Positions 48,826-59,741 of a DNA stretch of 64,000 nt are shown here, piece by piece; within the stretch, counting starts at the first letter, position 1; every line of letters begins with the position of its first letter. Where the stretch lies: contig CAWZYM010000185.1 of the NCBI GenBank assembly GCA_963966185.1, forward strand, positions 368,501 to 432,500. The letters run 5' to 3'. Both the position numbers and the translations under genes were made by a program. This DNA is from Rhabditoides inermis. Lineage: Eukaryota; Nematoda; Chromadorea; Rhabditida; Rhabditidae. Below the pieces are notes generated by a model, which did not search any database, was not told the DNA's origin, and was given only the letters and a program-made list of their open reading frames with translations.

Positions 48826-51800
48826 TCATTGACTTGTGTTTGTATATTCTCCGATTTCTAATGGTATAAGGGCATTTATCGATCTTTCTTTTGACCTTTG
48901 TGCGGAGGTTGAGACGATTACAGATCGGATCTGCCCGTCTTTACTGGGTACCAGTTGTGTTATTTTTCCTAGAGGCCAGTTATACCTGGGAACGTTCTCA
49001 TCGCTTATTATGACTATCATACCTATTTTCGGCTTTATATTGGTGTATCGTTTGTTGTCGATGCGAAGCCTATGCGATTCTCTCAGATTTTTTATATATT
49101 CATCGGACCATATATCCCAAAATTTGTCCCGGCATTCCTGTGATTTACCCAAGGACTTGATCGTTCGATGGTAGGCTGCTGTCTCGTCTTCTCCCTCGTA
49201 TGTCGAATCGTTATCGTCGTTGTTAGAAGGGAATTGTAGTGGAATGGTGGCAATGTTTGGGGAGATGATATCTATGGGTCTTATCACTTTGCTGTCCGAT
49301 TGCTGGGACACATATGTCAATGGTCGAGCATTTATTATTGATTCTATTTCTATCAATTGAGTTTCCAGCTGTGATGGAGATAATTTTCTTCTTCCTATGG
49401 ATTTGTTTAGACCTCTCTTAATTGATTGAATCAATCGTTCGTAGGCAGCTCCTCTCCAGGGGCTCAATGCAGGTATGTGCTTCCAGGTGATTTGTTTGCT
49501 GGCTGCGAACTGTTGAACCTGCTGATTTTTCTCAAGTATCTCTTTTGTTAGTGTGAAATTAGTCGCGTTATCTGATAAGATAGTGGACGGCTGTCCCCGT
49601 CTTGCTATGAATTTGCGAAGGGCGTGGATGAATGTGTTCGCTGATAGATCGTTTACCATTTCTAAATGGACTAGGCGTGTGCTGAAGCAGGTGAAAATGC
49701 AACCCCATAGTTTTGTGTCTTTCACTTGGTGTAAGTTGAAAAGATCAACTCCAGTAGAGTGAAACGGTTTGCTTTTTGTCACTCGATCATCTGGCATGTT
49801 TGAAGTGTTTGGGTATTTGAACGTGTATGAGTTATATCGTTTGCAGATCACGCATTTTGAAAGTTCGTTGCGAACTGATTGCCTTCCACGGGTGATCCAG
49901 TATCGATCCCGTATAGTCGCTAGGGTTTGGTTCGGTCCTATGTGGGCGTTGTCTATGTGAACTTTCCGTATTAGTAGTTTTGCCAAGTGGCTTCCCCCGT
50001 CGATAATTGTTGGGAACTTTGCGTCTTCCTGTAGATTTGTGTTACCCAGCCTGCCTCGGCTTCGTACAATGCCGTGTTGATCTGTGAAAGGGTTCAGGTT
50101 TCTATGTTTCATGGAATTTTCGTTGATGTTGAATTTGTGTTGATGATTTCTTATGGTGCGGCGTAAGGTACGTTGGTATTCGGATGGTGACCATTCTTCT
50201 TTCACTCGAGATTTTGATATATGGTTGAAGGATTGTGAGAACTTACTGAGAAATCTTTCAATATTCCAGTTAAGTTTCACGTATCTGTCGATATTTGATG
50301 AGTTCTCAATATCAGTGACACCTTTGTTGTACGTCTCCGAGTGGTTAGTGAGTAGTGATTCGGCTTGGGGTGGTATGATGAATGATTCCGACCAAGTTGT
50401 TTCTGATCTGTTCAGGAACGCTGGTCCTTTCCACCAGTTTGACGTGTCTATGGATGTGCTTTCCAATCCGCGAGTTATGTGATCCGCTGGGTTGTCTCCT
50501 GATGCGACGTGACGAAGAATGATACTGATTCCAATGTCATTTAGACGAGTTGTGATTTCGTATATTTCCTTGATTCTTCGTTGGACGAATTTCTCTTGCT
50601 TCGTGGAGTTTGGTGTTTTTATCCAAGCTATGGCAACACTTGAATCAGAGAATAAGTGTACAGTTTTCGTATCAATTTCTCCCTGGAATTCCTTGATTAG
50701 GAATTCTACCATTCTGCACCCGGCCAAGATGCCTAGAAGTTCTAGCTTAGGTATTGTCAGTTTGTTTCGTAAAGGAGCTAATCGTTGTTTTGCGAATATT
50801 AATTCTGCCCTTGGGTTAATGTTGAAATTCTTGCTCATTTCACGAATGTATGCGCACGCTCCGTACATTTCGGTGGAGGCATCTGTGAAAATACACATGT
50901 CATGATACGAAGATGGAACCACCGCATTTGTCATTCTGTTGCGCAGTACCAAGGTATCAATTTTCGATATTATTGCTTCCCAACGTTTGTTGTCTGCTTC
51001 CGCTAGTTTGTCGTCCCACTGCGTGTTCTTGGTCCAAAGTTCTTGCATGAATATTTTTGCCTTTGTCAACAGTGGACACACTAATCCTAGTGGATCATAA
51101 ACCGAAGCTAGGTTGCTTACGACCGTACGTTTTGTGTTTATTTCAAGATTTTTGCGTATGAGGTGGACCGGAATGGCTATTTTATCGTTCTGGGGGTCCC
51201 ACCGTATTCCTAAGATTTTAACATTGACTCCGCTGGCTTTGTCTTTCTCTTCAATGACATTGTTGATTGATGAACTGTTAGACAGGTATTCTCTCAAGTT
51301 CATATTGATCTCGTTGAACAGTTTCTTCGAGGTGCGATAATATTCAATTAGGGTATCTGTGTTGTTGCTTCGCATGATCACATTGTCCACATAGGTGTTG
51401 TCTTGGATTTGCCTGCTTAACGGAGAGTTTGTTTTCTCTAGATGATATACAATAGATTGTGCAAGTAGGTAGGGCGAGGCGTTAACTCCGAAGGGAATGC
51501 GGGTGTATCGCATTTGTATGACATTGTCGATAGAAAAATCCTTTCGGAGCGGATCTTTGAACCACAGGAATCTCACTGCGTCTCTGTCTATGTTCTGTAG
51601 GTGGACCATTAAGAATGCTTTTTCTACGTCTGCAATCATTATATGTTTGTTCAGCCTGGCTCGCAGTAGCATTCCACAAATATCTGGTAGTAGTGTGGGT
51701 CCCTGATGGATGATGTCGTTGAGTGATAGTTCGTATTTCATGTGAGAACTTGCGTCGAAAACTACTCTAAGTTTAGTTGTGTTGCTGTCTGGTTTTAACA

Positions 51801-53061
51801 CAGCTTGGTGGGGTAGGAAGTAAACGATTTTTCCTCGTGGTTCATCTGCTGGTACAATTTCTATTATGCCTCGGGCAAGCTGATCGCTGAACGTCTTGCA
51901 GTAGTCTGTCCAAAGCTTTTCGTTGTTTCGGAGATTTCGGAACTGATTTTCTAGTCTTTTAAGTGCTATTCTATAGTTGTCTGCAATGGTGATATGTTCG
52001 TTTTTCCAAGGAAATCTGACGTGGATCCCGTCTTCTTTTTCTTCCACGGTGTCTCGGAAGTACTTTTTGACTTTTTCTTCTTCTATCTGTTTACTGTCGT
52101 GTTCGTCGCTAGCGGTTATGCCTATGTGCTCGATTTCCCAGTGTTTCTGGAGATCAAACTCTGTATCTGAATCTACTCTGGTGTTGTGGGCGAGATGTGT
52201 TGCTTGTCGTTGTGCCCCAGTTGTCTTCGTCCCTGATAGAACTGGTCCAAATATGGTTTCGGTTGTACGCAGCCCAGATGGAAGGTCTATCGGTTTCTCG
52301 GGCGGACAAATGGTGTTGATCAAGTCCTGACCTATCAGTAAATCAGGTCTTACTCGTTTATCGTCTATACGTGATACTGGTATGTTGTTTGCTTGTATCT
52401 CTCGTTTGTCGTCTTCTGACAGTTTGTACGTAAAATATGGTTTGGTGATGCATTCCGTAGTTTTTACTGTGGTCGTGATCTGTTTTCTTTCCTTGCTGGA
52501 TAGAGTGATTGTTGCTTCTCCAGATCTTCTGAACGATGTAGCTCCACCGAAGGATCCTATGGGAGTCTGTCGTATGTTTGAAAGTGGAATGCCAATTGAT
52601 TTTGCTATATGTTCTGTTAAGAAGGTCGTCGTTGAACCTCCGTCGATCATAGCTATTATTGATGTTGACTGGAGCGTGGTTGGGTTGATCACTGTTACTG
52701 GTATGCTCATTAGGGCCGCATTCGATGATTTTGTTGTGCTTGCTTTGGTGTGCAAAGCTGTGACTTCTGTGCTGCTAACGGGTGTTGCTTTAGCGTTGTG
52801 AATCGATGATTCTGCTGCGCTTGCTTCGGTGTGCAAGGCTGTGGCTTCTGTGCTGCTAGCGGATGTTGCTTTAGTGTTGTAAGTTGATGATTTTGTTGCG
52901 CTTGCTTCGGTGTGCAAGGCTGTAGCTTCTGTGCTGCTCGCTGGTGTTGCTCTGGTGTTGTTATTATTGTTTGAGACCGCTTGATTAGAGTTGACCTCAT
53001 TGTTCAGGAAAAAATTCTGTCTCCTGTTCCTGTTCATTCTGTTCGAAGATGTTCTCTTCAT
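48826..53061 (-). CDS. BEL/Pao Pol, intact 1411-residue frame
   Basis: The only uninterrupted pol in the window. Order: Asn/Ser/Thr-rich N-terminus with three tandem ~25-residue repeats, aspartic protease (IDGGS at residues 139-143), reverse transcriptase of the Pao type (NDIIHQGPTLLPDICGMLLR and YVDNVIM), RNase H (FTDASTEMYGA), integrase zinc region (HIDNAHIGPNQT, CVICKRY) and catalytic core (GVDLF, SDNATNF, AAYERL), then a C-terminal domain with PLGKITQLVPSKDGQIRSV. Pol would supply protein processing, DNA synthesis and integration. The first Asp of the RT YVDD motif is kept and the second is Asn, which is seen in some Pao-group elements but should be checked. Direction agrees with the outer LTRs. 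Confidence 0.93.
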   Translation of the reverse strand: MKRTSSNRMNRNRRQNFFLNNEVNSNQAVSNNNNNTRATPASSTEATALHTEASATKSSTYNTKATSASSTEATALHTEASAAESSIHNAKATPVSSTEVTALHTKASTTKSSNAALMSIPVTVINPTTLQSTSIIAMIDGGSTTTFLTEHIAKSIGIPLSNIRQTPIGSFGGATSFRRSGEATITLSSKERKQITTTVKTTECITKPYFTYKLSEDDKREIQANNIPVSRIDDKRVRPDLLIGQDLINTICPPEKPIDLPSGLRTTETIFGPVLSGTKTTGAQRQATHLAHNTRVDSDTEFDLQKHWEIEHIGITASDEHDSKQIEEEKVKKYFRDTVEEKEDGIHVRFPWKNEHITIADNYRIALKRLENQFRNLRNNEKLWTDYCKTFSDQLARGIIEIVPADEPRGKIVYFLPHQAVLKPDSNTTKLRVVFDASSHMKYELSLNDIIHQGPTLLPDICGMLLRARLNKHIMIADVEKAFLMVHLQNIDRDAVRFLWFKDPLRKDFSIDNVIQMRYTRIPFGVNASPYLLAQSIVYHLEKTNSPLSRQIQDNTYVDNVIMRSNNTDTLIEYYRTSKKLFNEINMNLREYLSNSSSINNVIEEKDKASGVNVKILGIRWDPQNDKIAIPVHLIRKNLEINTKRTVVSNLASVYDPLGLVCPLLTKAKIFMQELWTKNTQWDDKLAEADNKRWEAIISKIDTLVLRNRMTNAVVPSSYHDMCIFTDASTEMYGACAYIREMSKNFNINPRAELIFAKQRLAPLRNKLTIPKLELLGILAGCRMVEFLIKEFQGEIDTKTVHLFSDSSVAIAWIKTPNSTKQEKFVQRRIKEIYEITTRLNDIGISIILRHVASGDNPADHITRGLESTSIDTSNWWKGPAFLNRSETTWSESFIIPPQAESLLTNHSETYNKGVTDIENSSNIDRYVKLNWNIERFLSKFSQSFNHISKSRVKEEWSPSEYQRTLRRTIRNHQHKFNINENSMKHRNLNPFTDQHGIVRSRGRLGNTNLQEDAKFPTIIDGGSHLAKLLIRKVHIDNAHIGPNQTLATIRDRYWITRGRQSVRNELSKCVICKRYNSYTFKYPNTSNMPDDRVTKSKPFHSTGVDLFNLHQVKDTKLWGCIFTCFSTRLVHLEMVNDLSANTFIHALRKFIARRGQPSTILSDNATNFTLTKEILEKNQQVQQFAASKQITWKHIPALSPWRGAAYERLIQSIKRGLNKSIGRRKLSPSQLETQLIEIESIINARPLTYVSQQSDSKVIRPIDIISPNIATIPLQFPSNNDDNDSTYEGEDETAAYHRTIKSLGKSQECRDKFWDIWSDEYIKNLRESHRLRIDNKRYTNIKPKIGMIVIISDENVPRYNWPLGKITQLVPSKDGQIRSVIVSTSAQRSKERSINALIPLEIGEYTNTSQ

Positions 53062-54290
53062 CGGTTCTGGGGAGGGGGCGGTCCCCTTCCGTGTCCGGCA
53101 TCGGGTACTCCTCCTCGTGGTCGTTGTATCCCTCGTTGGCCAGATGCACGGCTGGGGTGTTCTGAGGGTTCATGCGGTGCGGCCGCTGGCCGTTTTGACC
53201 GTTGTTGTGTGGCTGCTGGTGCTTTCCTCCCTGGTACTGGTTCTGCTGATTCTGGGTAGCATACTGCGTCCTCGGAAAGTGACTGGGAGGGGTGCTGTTC
53301 ACCGTCCTTTCCATTCTGGCGGCTTGGAGGCAGAGCTCGTTTCTGTGCGGCTTGCCGCACGTGACGCAGTTGGACTTCACGTTCTCGCACTGTGATCCAT
53401 AGTGCCCGGGCAAGTAGCACTTCTGGCAGACGCCGGCCGCTCGGACAATCTGAATCTTGAGAGGGGTGGGATTCCGCACCTTGCAGAGCACGGAAGTGTG
53501 CATGGTGCTTCCACAGAAGATGCATCCCTTGTTGTCGAATGCGCGCTGGCGCTGGGGCAGTGTGAGCATCGTTACCTCCCCCAGTTCATCACTGTTCATG
53601 TGCATGTTCGTGGTATGCACCGTGGGGTGGGTCGCGTTTGTGTCCTCGCTGTGGCTGTTGACCTCGCGTTCGTAGATGATGCAGTTGTGTAGCGATCGCT
53701 GCAGCTGATCGAGGTTGGTGATCATCCCAAAGCGGTTGTTGTATACGTTCTCTTTTTTGATGTGTCTCTGGACCCGGGGAGGCAGTTTCTCGAGAAGAGT
53801 CGATGCCGTTCCGAGGCCCGTTTCGACTTCAGGCATTCGGATTCCGAGCTGGTTGTGAGCGCGCTGAATGGCACTGATGATGATGCAGATGTCCTCGTAC
53901 CGGTTCCTCAGATCGTTCAGACTGTATCCGTCAGTCATCTTTGGTTGCTTCTGAATGAGGCGGCGGATTTCAGCCTGAATCTCAGAGGGGTGCATGTATT
54001 TTTCCATCAGATAGTCGATCACGAACTGGATTTTCCCGCCTTCCTTGGGAAGGAACGATTTCTCCCTCTCGTCCTCACAAGCTTCTAGAAGGAGGAAGAG
54101 CTTTTCCGAATCCGGCACATCTTGGCGCACGAACACCAGCGGCTGGTACATCTCCCAGAACGCCGCAAACGTGTTGGCACTGTTGAACTTGGGGAGTTTC
54201 AGGTTGCCGAACTTGACCCTGAAGTCTTTGTTCTTCGAGTACTCCGGGGTGAGGTTGGTGTGCTGACGATAGCTCGGCTTCGTGTTGTAG
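52997..54290 (-). pseudogene. BEL/Pao Gag, minus-strand copy, 5'-deleted
   Basis: Matches the plus-strand Gag at 43383-45047 from its NYNTKPSYRQHTNLTPEYSK region onward. Upstream the similarity stops at about 54290, and the sequence passes within a few bases into a primer-binding site (54301-54311) and an LTR fragment. The first ~130 codons with the natural start are therefore missing; the first in-frame Met is at 54151. Zinc knuckles and the acidic tail are complete. Confidence 0.85.
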
Positions 54291-54300
54291 TTGTTCCCGG

Positions 54301-54790
54301 CCGATGCACCATAAGCGGAAACAGACTACTCGCCACAACCGACAACCTTCTCCCAACAGGAATACTGTAACCAGTATCACTTCCAATGCTTCAAGCACAG
54401 CACAACAACACAATCAATTCACAAGTGTTTATCGCATGCAATCGAAACAAGTTAAGTCCTTCGGAGACGGGCAGTTGCGGACGGTTGGAGAGTCGCTGGA
54501 CTTCCAGTTGCCTTAGAGCGGACTTATGTACGTTTCGAAGTGATCCTCAGAGAGAATCACAGTGGTAGGTCAGAACGCCACGTGCCGCTTTGCACTGACC
54601 GTATACGAGAGTGGACGGTGGATTAGAACACGCGACACTGCTCTATGAGTGAGTTGTATGTGCTGACCGAAACGCTGGGAGTGGTCGGGTCGGATTGGTC
54701 TCAGAGGAGACGAAAAGGGGTAGTCCAAAAGGACAAGAAAGCTTTTGAATCCCGGAGGAGATTCGATTGGTCGCGGAGGACAGTAATTGC
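54301..54790 (-). repeat. primer-binding site and truncated third LTR (479 bp)
   Basis: 54312-54790 matches the first 479 plus-strand bases of the outer LTRs, then stops abruptly at GTAATTGC. It is preceded by the primer-binding complement CCGATGCACCA. Missing are the ~194 bases that hold the LTR's TG end. Confidence 0.88.
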
Positions 54791-55163
54791 CCCCTTTACA
54801 AGCGAAAAAGACAAGTTGTATACGCTGCGACTGGTGCTCTATTTGAATATGCAAATCCGATATTGCATGTATTGCTTGTATGTTTGCGACTATTGGTGAA
54901 TGGTCGTATTATAATATCGAACATGTTTAGCTCAAAAAAGAGCTTTTGGAAAGAGAAAGGATCATTTGACTGCCCGATTCGCGAACAGAGTCTACTCGAT
55001 GGTATCCACCTCTCGGCGGGCAACGAGTCTTTCACGTGCTCTACTAAGGCCGACTTTGCCTAGGCCGTTCAAACACAATAGTGACTCTCTGCTCGGCTCT
55101 GTGTGTGGGAACAACACACAGAGTTACAATCGGGAACATCATACCCGGATCTCACTTATTATG
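54791..55163. other. unassigned insert between LTR fragment and palindrome
   Basis: Unique in the window. A minus-strand frame (54796-55035) includes NDPFSFQKLFFELNMFD and is open for 80 residues; it is possibly the tail of another element's protein. A 10-base inverted repeat (TCTGTGTGTG and its near complement) lies near 55100. Confidence 0.3.
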
Positions 55164-55226
55164 GGAAACATGATCAATATGCTGTCCTGTTTAGCGGACA
55201 AATACAAGAAAATATCGGATGTTTTC

Positions 55227-56375
55227 TCAATCGATATGGGGTTTTTTGTTGGATGCATTTTGATTAGCGAAGTCTTTAGCAATCGGATAGTGGTTTGTCT
55301 GATGGCACGATAGCGGAACGATTGCTCGATTCGGGTTCTTCATCGGGTTCTTCATCTGCATCCTGCACGCCTTGTCCATGTGGTCCTTCCATCCTACAGG
55401 GTTCCTTCTTGTCCATCTATTTCGAGTGCCGGTGTTGAGTCGTGTGTCGTTCTCCTTGTGATCGAATACGGTGCCGTGAGTGCGAAAGCAGATGCTCTTC
55501 GTGTGATAGTGATAGTGACGCGTCTTGGACAGACAATCTGACGAGTTGTGGCCTCTTCCGCAATAACGACAGTTCTCAGGTATCATATGGCAGTTTTTGG
55601 CCGAATGAGTGACCGAGTAGCACTTGAGACAGGCAGTGTTCGTCTTCGCTATCTGATAGCGGACTGTCTTCGATGTGATCACATCGCACGTTAGAGACGT
55701 GTGGTTGGTTGAGCTGCAGAACAGACATGCGCTCGTGTGGTGCACGCTTCCCCCTTCTCCAACGTTGACGTGGGTCGTGAGAGAGCGGATGGTACCGCTT
55801 GTCGTTTGAGGTATCACATGTTGTTCTGTCGCAAGATACTCTTCCATTCGCAAGATGGTGTGCAAATGACCCTGGATTTCTTCGTCAGACGACCAGATCA
55901 TTCCACTTCCATGTTTCGTCAAGTTCATTTTCGCAACTTTTCGCTGAATGCGCGGTGGGAGAGTGCGAAACAATTCAGAGGTTCTGGGAGGGACGATTGA
56001 GCCAGGAATACTGAGTTCACTGAGCTTTGTCATGATGACAATGTCTTCGTATCGCTCACGTAGCTCAGTCACGGTACACGTATCGTTGAGTGGTCGCATA
56101 GCTCTCACCAACTTCTGCAGATGCAGATTGTACGAGGGAGAGTGGAAGAATCGCTCTTTGAGGTATTTCACCGCCTCATCGAGTTGCTCCGCTCGTTTCG
56201 GAAGGATTGCCTTGAGACGCGCATCTTCGCACGAATTGATCAGAAGGATAATCTTATCGATTGGATCCATATCGGGATGCTTATACACGAATGGCTCAAA
56301 GAGATCCCAGAAGCCGATGAACGACTTTAGGTCCGAGAACTTCGGTAAAACGGATTGGAAATCGATTGATGTCAT
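55227..56375 (-). CDS. Gag of the second BEL/Pao subfamily, left arm
   Basis: 382 residues starting MTSIDFQSVLPKFSDLKSF. The Gag core includes LYKHPDMD-like and LLINSCEDARLKAILPKRAE sequence and LPPRIQRKVAKMN. Knuckles are CLFCSSTNHTSLTC, CLKCYSVTHSAKNC and CRYCGRGHNSSDC. It is followed by a basic stretch and ends at the palindrome edge. The product is clearly related to, but distant from, the Gag at 43383-45047. Confidence 0.8.
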   Translation of the reverse strand: MTSIDFQSVLPKFSDLKSFIGFWDLFEPFVYKHPDMDPIDKIILLINSCEDARLKAILPKRAEQLDEAVKYLKERFFHSPSYNLHLQKLVRAMRPLNDTCTVTELRERYEDIVIMTKLSELSIPGSIVPPRTSELFRTLPPRIQRKVAKMNLTKHGSGMIWSSDEEIQGHLHTILRMEEYLATEQHVIPQTTSGTIRSLTTHVNVGEGGSVHHTSACLFCSSTNHTSLTCDVITSKTVRYQIAKTNTACLKCYSVTHSAKNCHMIPENCRYCGRGHNSSDCLSKTRHYHYHTKSICFRTHGTVFDHKENDTRLNTGTRNRWTRRNPVGWKDHMDKACRMQMKNPMKNPNRAIVPLSCHQTNHYPIAKDFANQNASNKKPHID

Positions 56376-56639
56376 ATCATTATGTTGCCAATTTTTTTTT
56401 TATATTTAATAGATATAGGGCGCAGAGGCCAGAAAAATGCGATTTCTCTTAATAGAATGTGTGGTCGCTCAGGACAGATATATCAATCGATTATCGATCG
56501 ATAACAGATTCTCTCAGGTAGAACTTTCTCTGATTGCTTGCTCAATGTGCGTTTCACTGCTGGCTTACTGTAGGCTTGGGGTGTCTCTCTGTCTTTTGAT
56601 TGACCACGGGTTCGTAATCCGAAGTGGTCCGATGCACCA

Positions 56640-56981
56640 TAAGCGGAAACAGACTAGAGAAGTACCACCAAGGCCATACAGCAAGTACACAAGCAGGCAC
56701 AATGGTTTATCAGAGTGTGATTGCAATCGGGGTTGGTTCTGGACGTCGAGGGACGTAGAGGGTCGAGGGACGGGCGACGAGGGTCGAGGGGGACTCCGAG
56801 GGGAGCAGGGGCCCAGAGAAGGCGGTGGCGAGAGAATGCCCAGACGAGGCCACGCGGCCGCTATTTACGTCGTTTGCCAGACATGATAATCACCGAGTTG
56901 CGTCCTTTCGCTGGTTAGCATCGTTAGTCGAATGAGTGATATTTGCATATTCAAATGAGGTCGTTTCGTCGTTCCACGACA
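56640..56981 (-). repeat. 342-bp LTR of the second BEL/Pao subfamily, left arm
   Basis: Begins TGTCGTGGAACGACGAAACG and ends CTAGTCTGTTTCCGCTTA on the minus strand, followed by primer-binding site TGGTGCATCGG at 56629-56639. It shares both ends with the 673-bp LTR, but its middle differs and it is half as long. Confidence 0.85.
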
Positions 56982-56984
56982 CGA

Positions 56985-57324
56985 TCGTGGAACGACGAAA
57001 AGACCTCATTTGAATATGCAAATATCACTCATTCGACTAACGATGCTAACCAGCGAAAGGATGCAACTCGGTGATTATCATGTCTGGCGAACGACGTAAA
57101 TAGCGGCCGCGCGGGCTCGTCTGGGCATTCTCTTGCCACCGCCTTCTCTGGGCCCCTGCTCCCCTCGGAGTCCCCCTCGACCCTCGTCGCCCGTCCCTCG
57201 ACCCTCTACGTCCCTCGACGTCCAGAACCAACCCCGATTGCAATCACACTGTGATAAACCATTGTGCCTGCTTGTGTACTTGCTGTATGGCCTTGGTGGT
57301 ACTTCTCTAGTCTGTTTCCGCTTA
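56985..57324 (+). repeat. 340-bp LTR of the second subfamily, right arm, lacking its TG
   Basis: Plus-strand mirror of 56640-56981, starting TCGTGGAACGACG without the first two bases, followed by TGGTGCATCGG at 57325-57335. Confidence 0.85.
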
Positions 57325-57588
57325 TGGTGCATCGGACCACTTCGGATTACGAACCCGTGGTCAATCAAAAGACAGAGAGACACCCCAAGCCTACAGTAAG
57401 CCAGCAGTGAAACGCACATTGAGCAAGCAATCAGAGAAAGTTCTACCTGAGAGAATCTGTTATCGATCGATAATCGATTGATATATCTGTCCTGAGCGAC
57501 CACACATTCTATTAAGAGAAATCGCATTTTTCTGGCCTCTGCGCCCTATATCTATTAAATATAAAAAAAAAATTGGCAACATAATGAT

Positions 57589-58797
57589 ATGACATCAATC
57601 GATTTCCAATCCGTTTTACCGAAGTTCTCGGACCTAAAGTCGTTCATCGGCTTCTGGGATCTCTTTGAGCCATTCGTGTATAAGCATCCCGATATGGATC
57701 CAATCGATAAGATTATCCTTCTGATCAATTCGTGCGAAGATGCGCGTCTCAAGGCAATCCTTCCGAAACGAGCGGAGCAACTCGATGAGGCGGTGAAATA
57801 CCTCAAAGAGCGATTCTTCCACTCTCCCTCGTACAATCTGCATCTGCAGAAGTTGGTGAGAGCTATGCGACCACTCAACGATACGTGCACCGTGACTGAG
57901 CTACGTGAGCGATACGAAGACATTGTCATCATGACAAAGCTCAGTAAACTCAGTATTCCTGGCTCAATCGTCCCTCCCAGAACCTCTGAATTGTTTCGCA
58001 CTCTCCCACCGCGCATTCAGCGAAAAGTTGCGAAAATGAACTTGGCGGAACATGGAAGTGGAATGATCTGGTCGTCTGACGAAGAAATCCAGGGTCATTT
58101 GCACACCATCTTGCGAATGGAAGAGTATCTTGCGACAGAACAACATGTGACACCTCAAACGACAAGCGGTACCACCCGCTCTCTCACGACCCACGTCAAC
58201 GTTGGAGAAGGGGGAAGCGTGCACCACACGAGCGCATGTCTGTTCTGCAGCTCAACTAACCACACGTCTCTAACGTGCGATGTGATCACATCGAAGACAG
58301 TCCGCTATCAGATAGCAAAAACGAACACTGCCTGTCTCAAGTGCTACTCGGTCACTCATTCGGCCGAAAACTGCCATATGATACCTGAGAACTGTCGTTA
58401 TTGCGGAAGAGGCCACAACTCGTCAGATTGTCTGTCCAAGACGCGTCACTATAACACGAAGAGCATCTGCTTTCGCACTCGCTTCACCGTATTCGATCAC
58501 AAGGAGAACGACACACGACTCAACACTGGCACTCGAAATAGATGGACAAGAAGGAACCCCGTAGGATGGAAGGACCACATGGACAAGACGTGCAGGATGC
58601 AGATGAAGAACCCGATGAAGAACCCGAATCGAGCAATCGTTCCGCTATCGTGCCATCAGACAAACCACTATCCGATTGCTAAAGAATTCGCTAATCAAAA
58701 TGCATCCAACAAAAACCCCATATCGATTGAGAAAACATCCGATATTTTCTTGTATTTGTCCGCTAAACAGGACAGCACATTGATCATGTTTCCCTCG
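57589..58797 (+). CDS. Gag of the second BEL/Pao subfamily, right arm
   Basis: Inverted sister of 55227-56375 with several residue changes and two fewer residues in the His-rich stretch. The frame stays open past the palindrome edge to 58905, but those last ~36 residues come from the antisense of another sequence and are not Gag. Confidence 0.8.
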
Positions 58798-58895
58798 TCG
58801 TTCATCTTTGCGGCTTCGGCCTTCTCCATGGCATCTTTCATCTTCTTGATGTTTCCATCAATGATGATCTTCTCGTTCTTGCGAACGTGCGTCAT
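58798..58895 (-). pseudogene. start of the outer element's gag-like ORF, cut by the palindrome
   Basis: After the 5' LTR and primer-binding site, a ~160-base leader precedes ATG at 58895. The peptide is lysine-rich and helical (MTHVRKNEKIIIDGNIKKMK and onward to AEAAKMNDE), like N-termini of BEL/Pao Gag. Its frame continues into the palindrome sequence, so the natural continuation is lost. Confidence 0.5.
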
Positions 58896-59057
58896 CGTAG
58901 TGTGATCAATACTGGATGTGTTACGTACTGGATATGGACAGATATCAGTTGACTTCGATAAGATATCGATAGGATATCGATCGATTCTCGAGATAACTTG
59001 GTTGTTTGGGTGGCTTCGAGTGTCTTTGTCTGCGGCTACGGGACGTTATCCGATAGG

Positions 59058-59068
59058 CCGATGCACCA
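59058..59068 (-). other. primer-binding site of the outer element
   Basis: TGGTGCATCGG on the minus strand, directly after the 5' LTR end CCGCTTA. It is complementary to a tRNA 3' end reading CCGATGCACCA. The same 11 bases follow the other three LTRs that keep this end. Confidence 0.85.
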
Positions 59069-59741
59069 TAAGCGGAAACAGACTACTCGCCACAACCGAC
59101 AACCTTCTCCCAACAGGAATACTGTAACCAGTATCACTTCCAATGCTTCAAGCACAGCACAACAACACAATCAATTCACAAGTGTTTATCGCATGCAATC
59201 GAAACAAGTTAAGTCCTTCGGAGACGGGCAGTTGCGGACGGTTGGAGAGTCGCTGGACTTCCAGTTGCCTTAGAGCGGACTTATGTACGTTTCGAAGTGA
59301 TCCTCAGAGAGAATCACAGTGGTAGGTCAGAACGCCACGTGCCGCTTTGCACTGACCGTATACGAGAGTGGACGGTGGATTAGAACACGCGACACTGCTC
59401 TATGAGTGAGTTGTATGTGCTGACCGAAACGCTGGGAGTGGTCGGGTCGGATTGGTCTCAGAGGAGACGAAAAGGGGTAGTCCAAAAGGACAAGAAAGCT
59501 TTTGAATCCCGGAGGAGATTCGATTGGTCGCGGAGGACAGTAATTGCTCACAAGACTGGTTTTCTCAGAGCAAAGTTGAAATGACTGCTGCTGGGCCGTG
59601 GCCCCTCTCTTTTGTACTGCCCGCAACGTCTGTTGTCTAGACATTTCCTCATTGGCGTGACCGATTAACAAATGAACGCCATTAGTCCGTATTCCCAACG
59701 CGTATTATGCAACGTATCGATAGTCGCGTCGTTCCACGACA
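59069..59741 (-). repeat. 5' LTR of the BEL/Pao element
   Basis: 673 bp, partner of 39871-40543. Flanked on its outer side by CTACT (59742-59746), which equals 39866-39870. Confidence 0.93.

Larger units (their letters stand above)
55164..58797. repeat. 3.6-kb palindrome: two related BEL/Pao 5' ends joined LTR to LTR
   Basis: Left arm 55164-56984 and right arm 56985-58797 are inverted copies of one structure: LTR, primer-binding site, leader, gag. They meet at TTCCACGACACGATCGTGGA. The arms differ at scattered sites (for example LSEL versus LSKL, and a two-residue length change in a His-rich stretch), so they are not a simple mirror artefact. Neither arm has pol or a second LTR. Confidence 0.85.
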
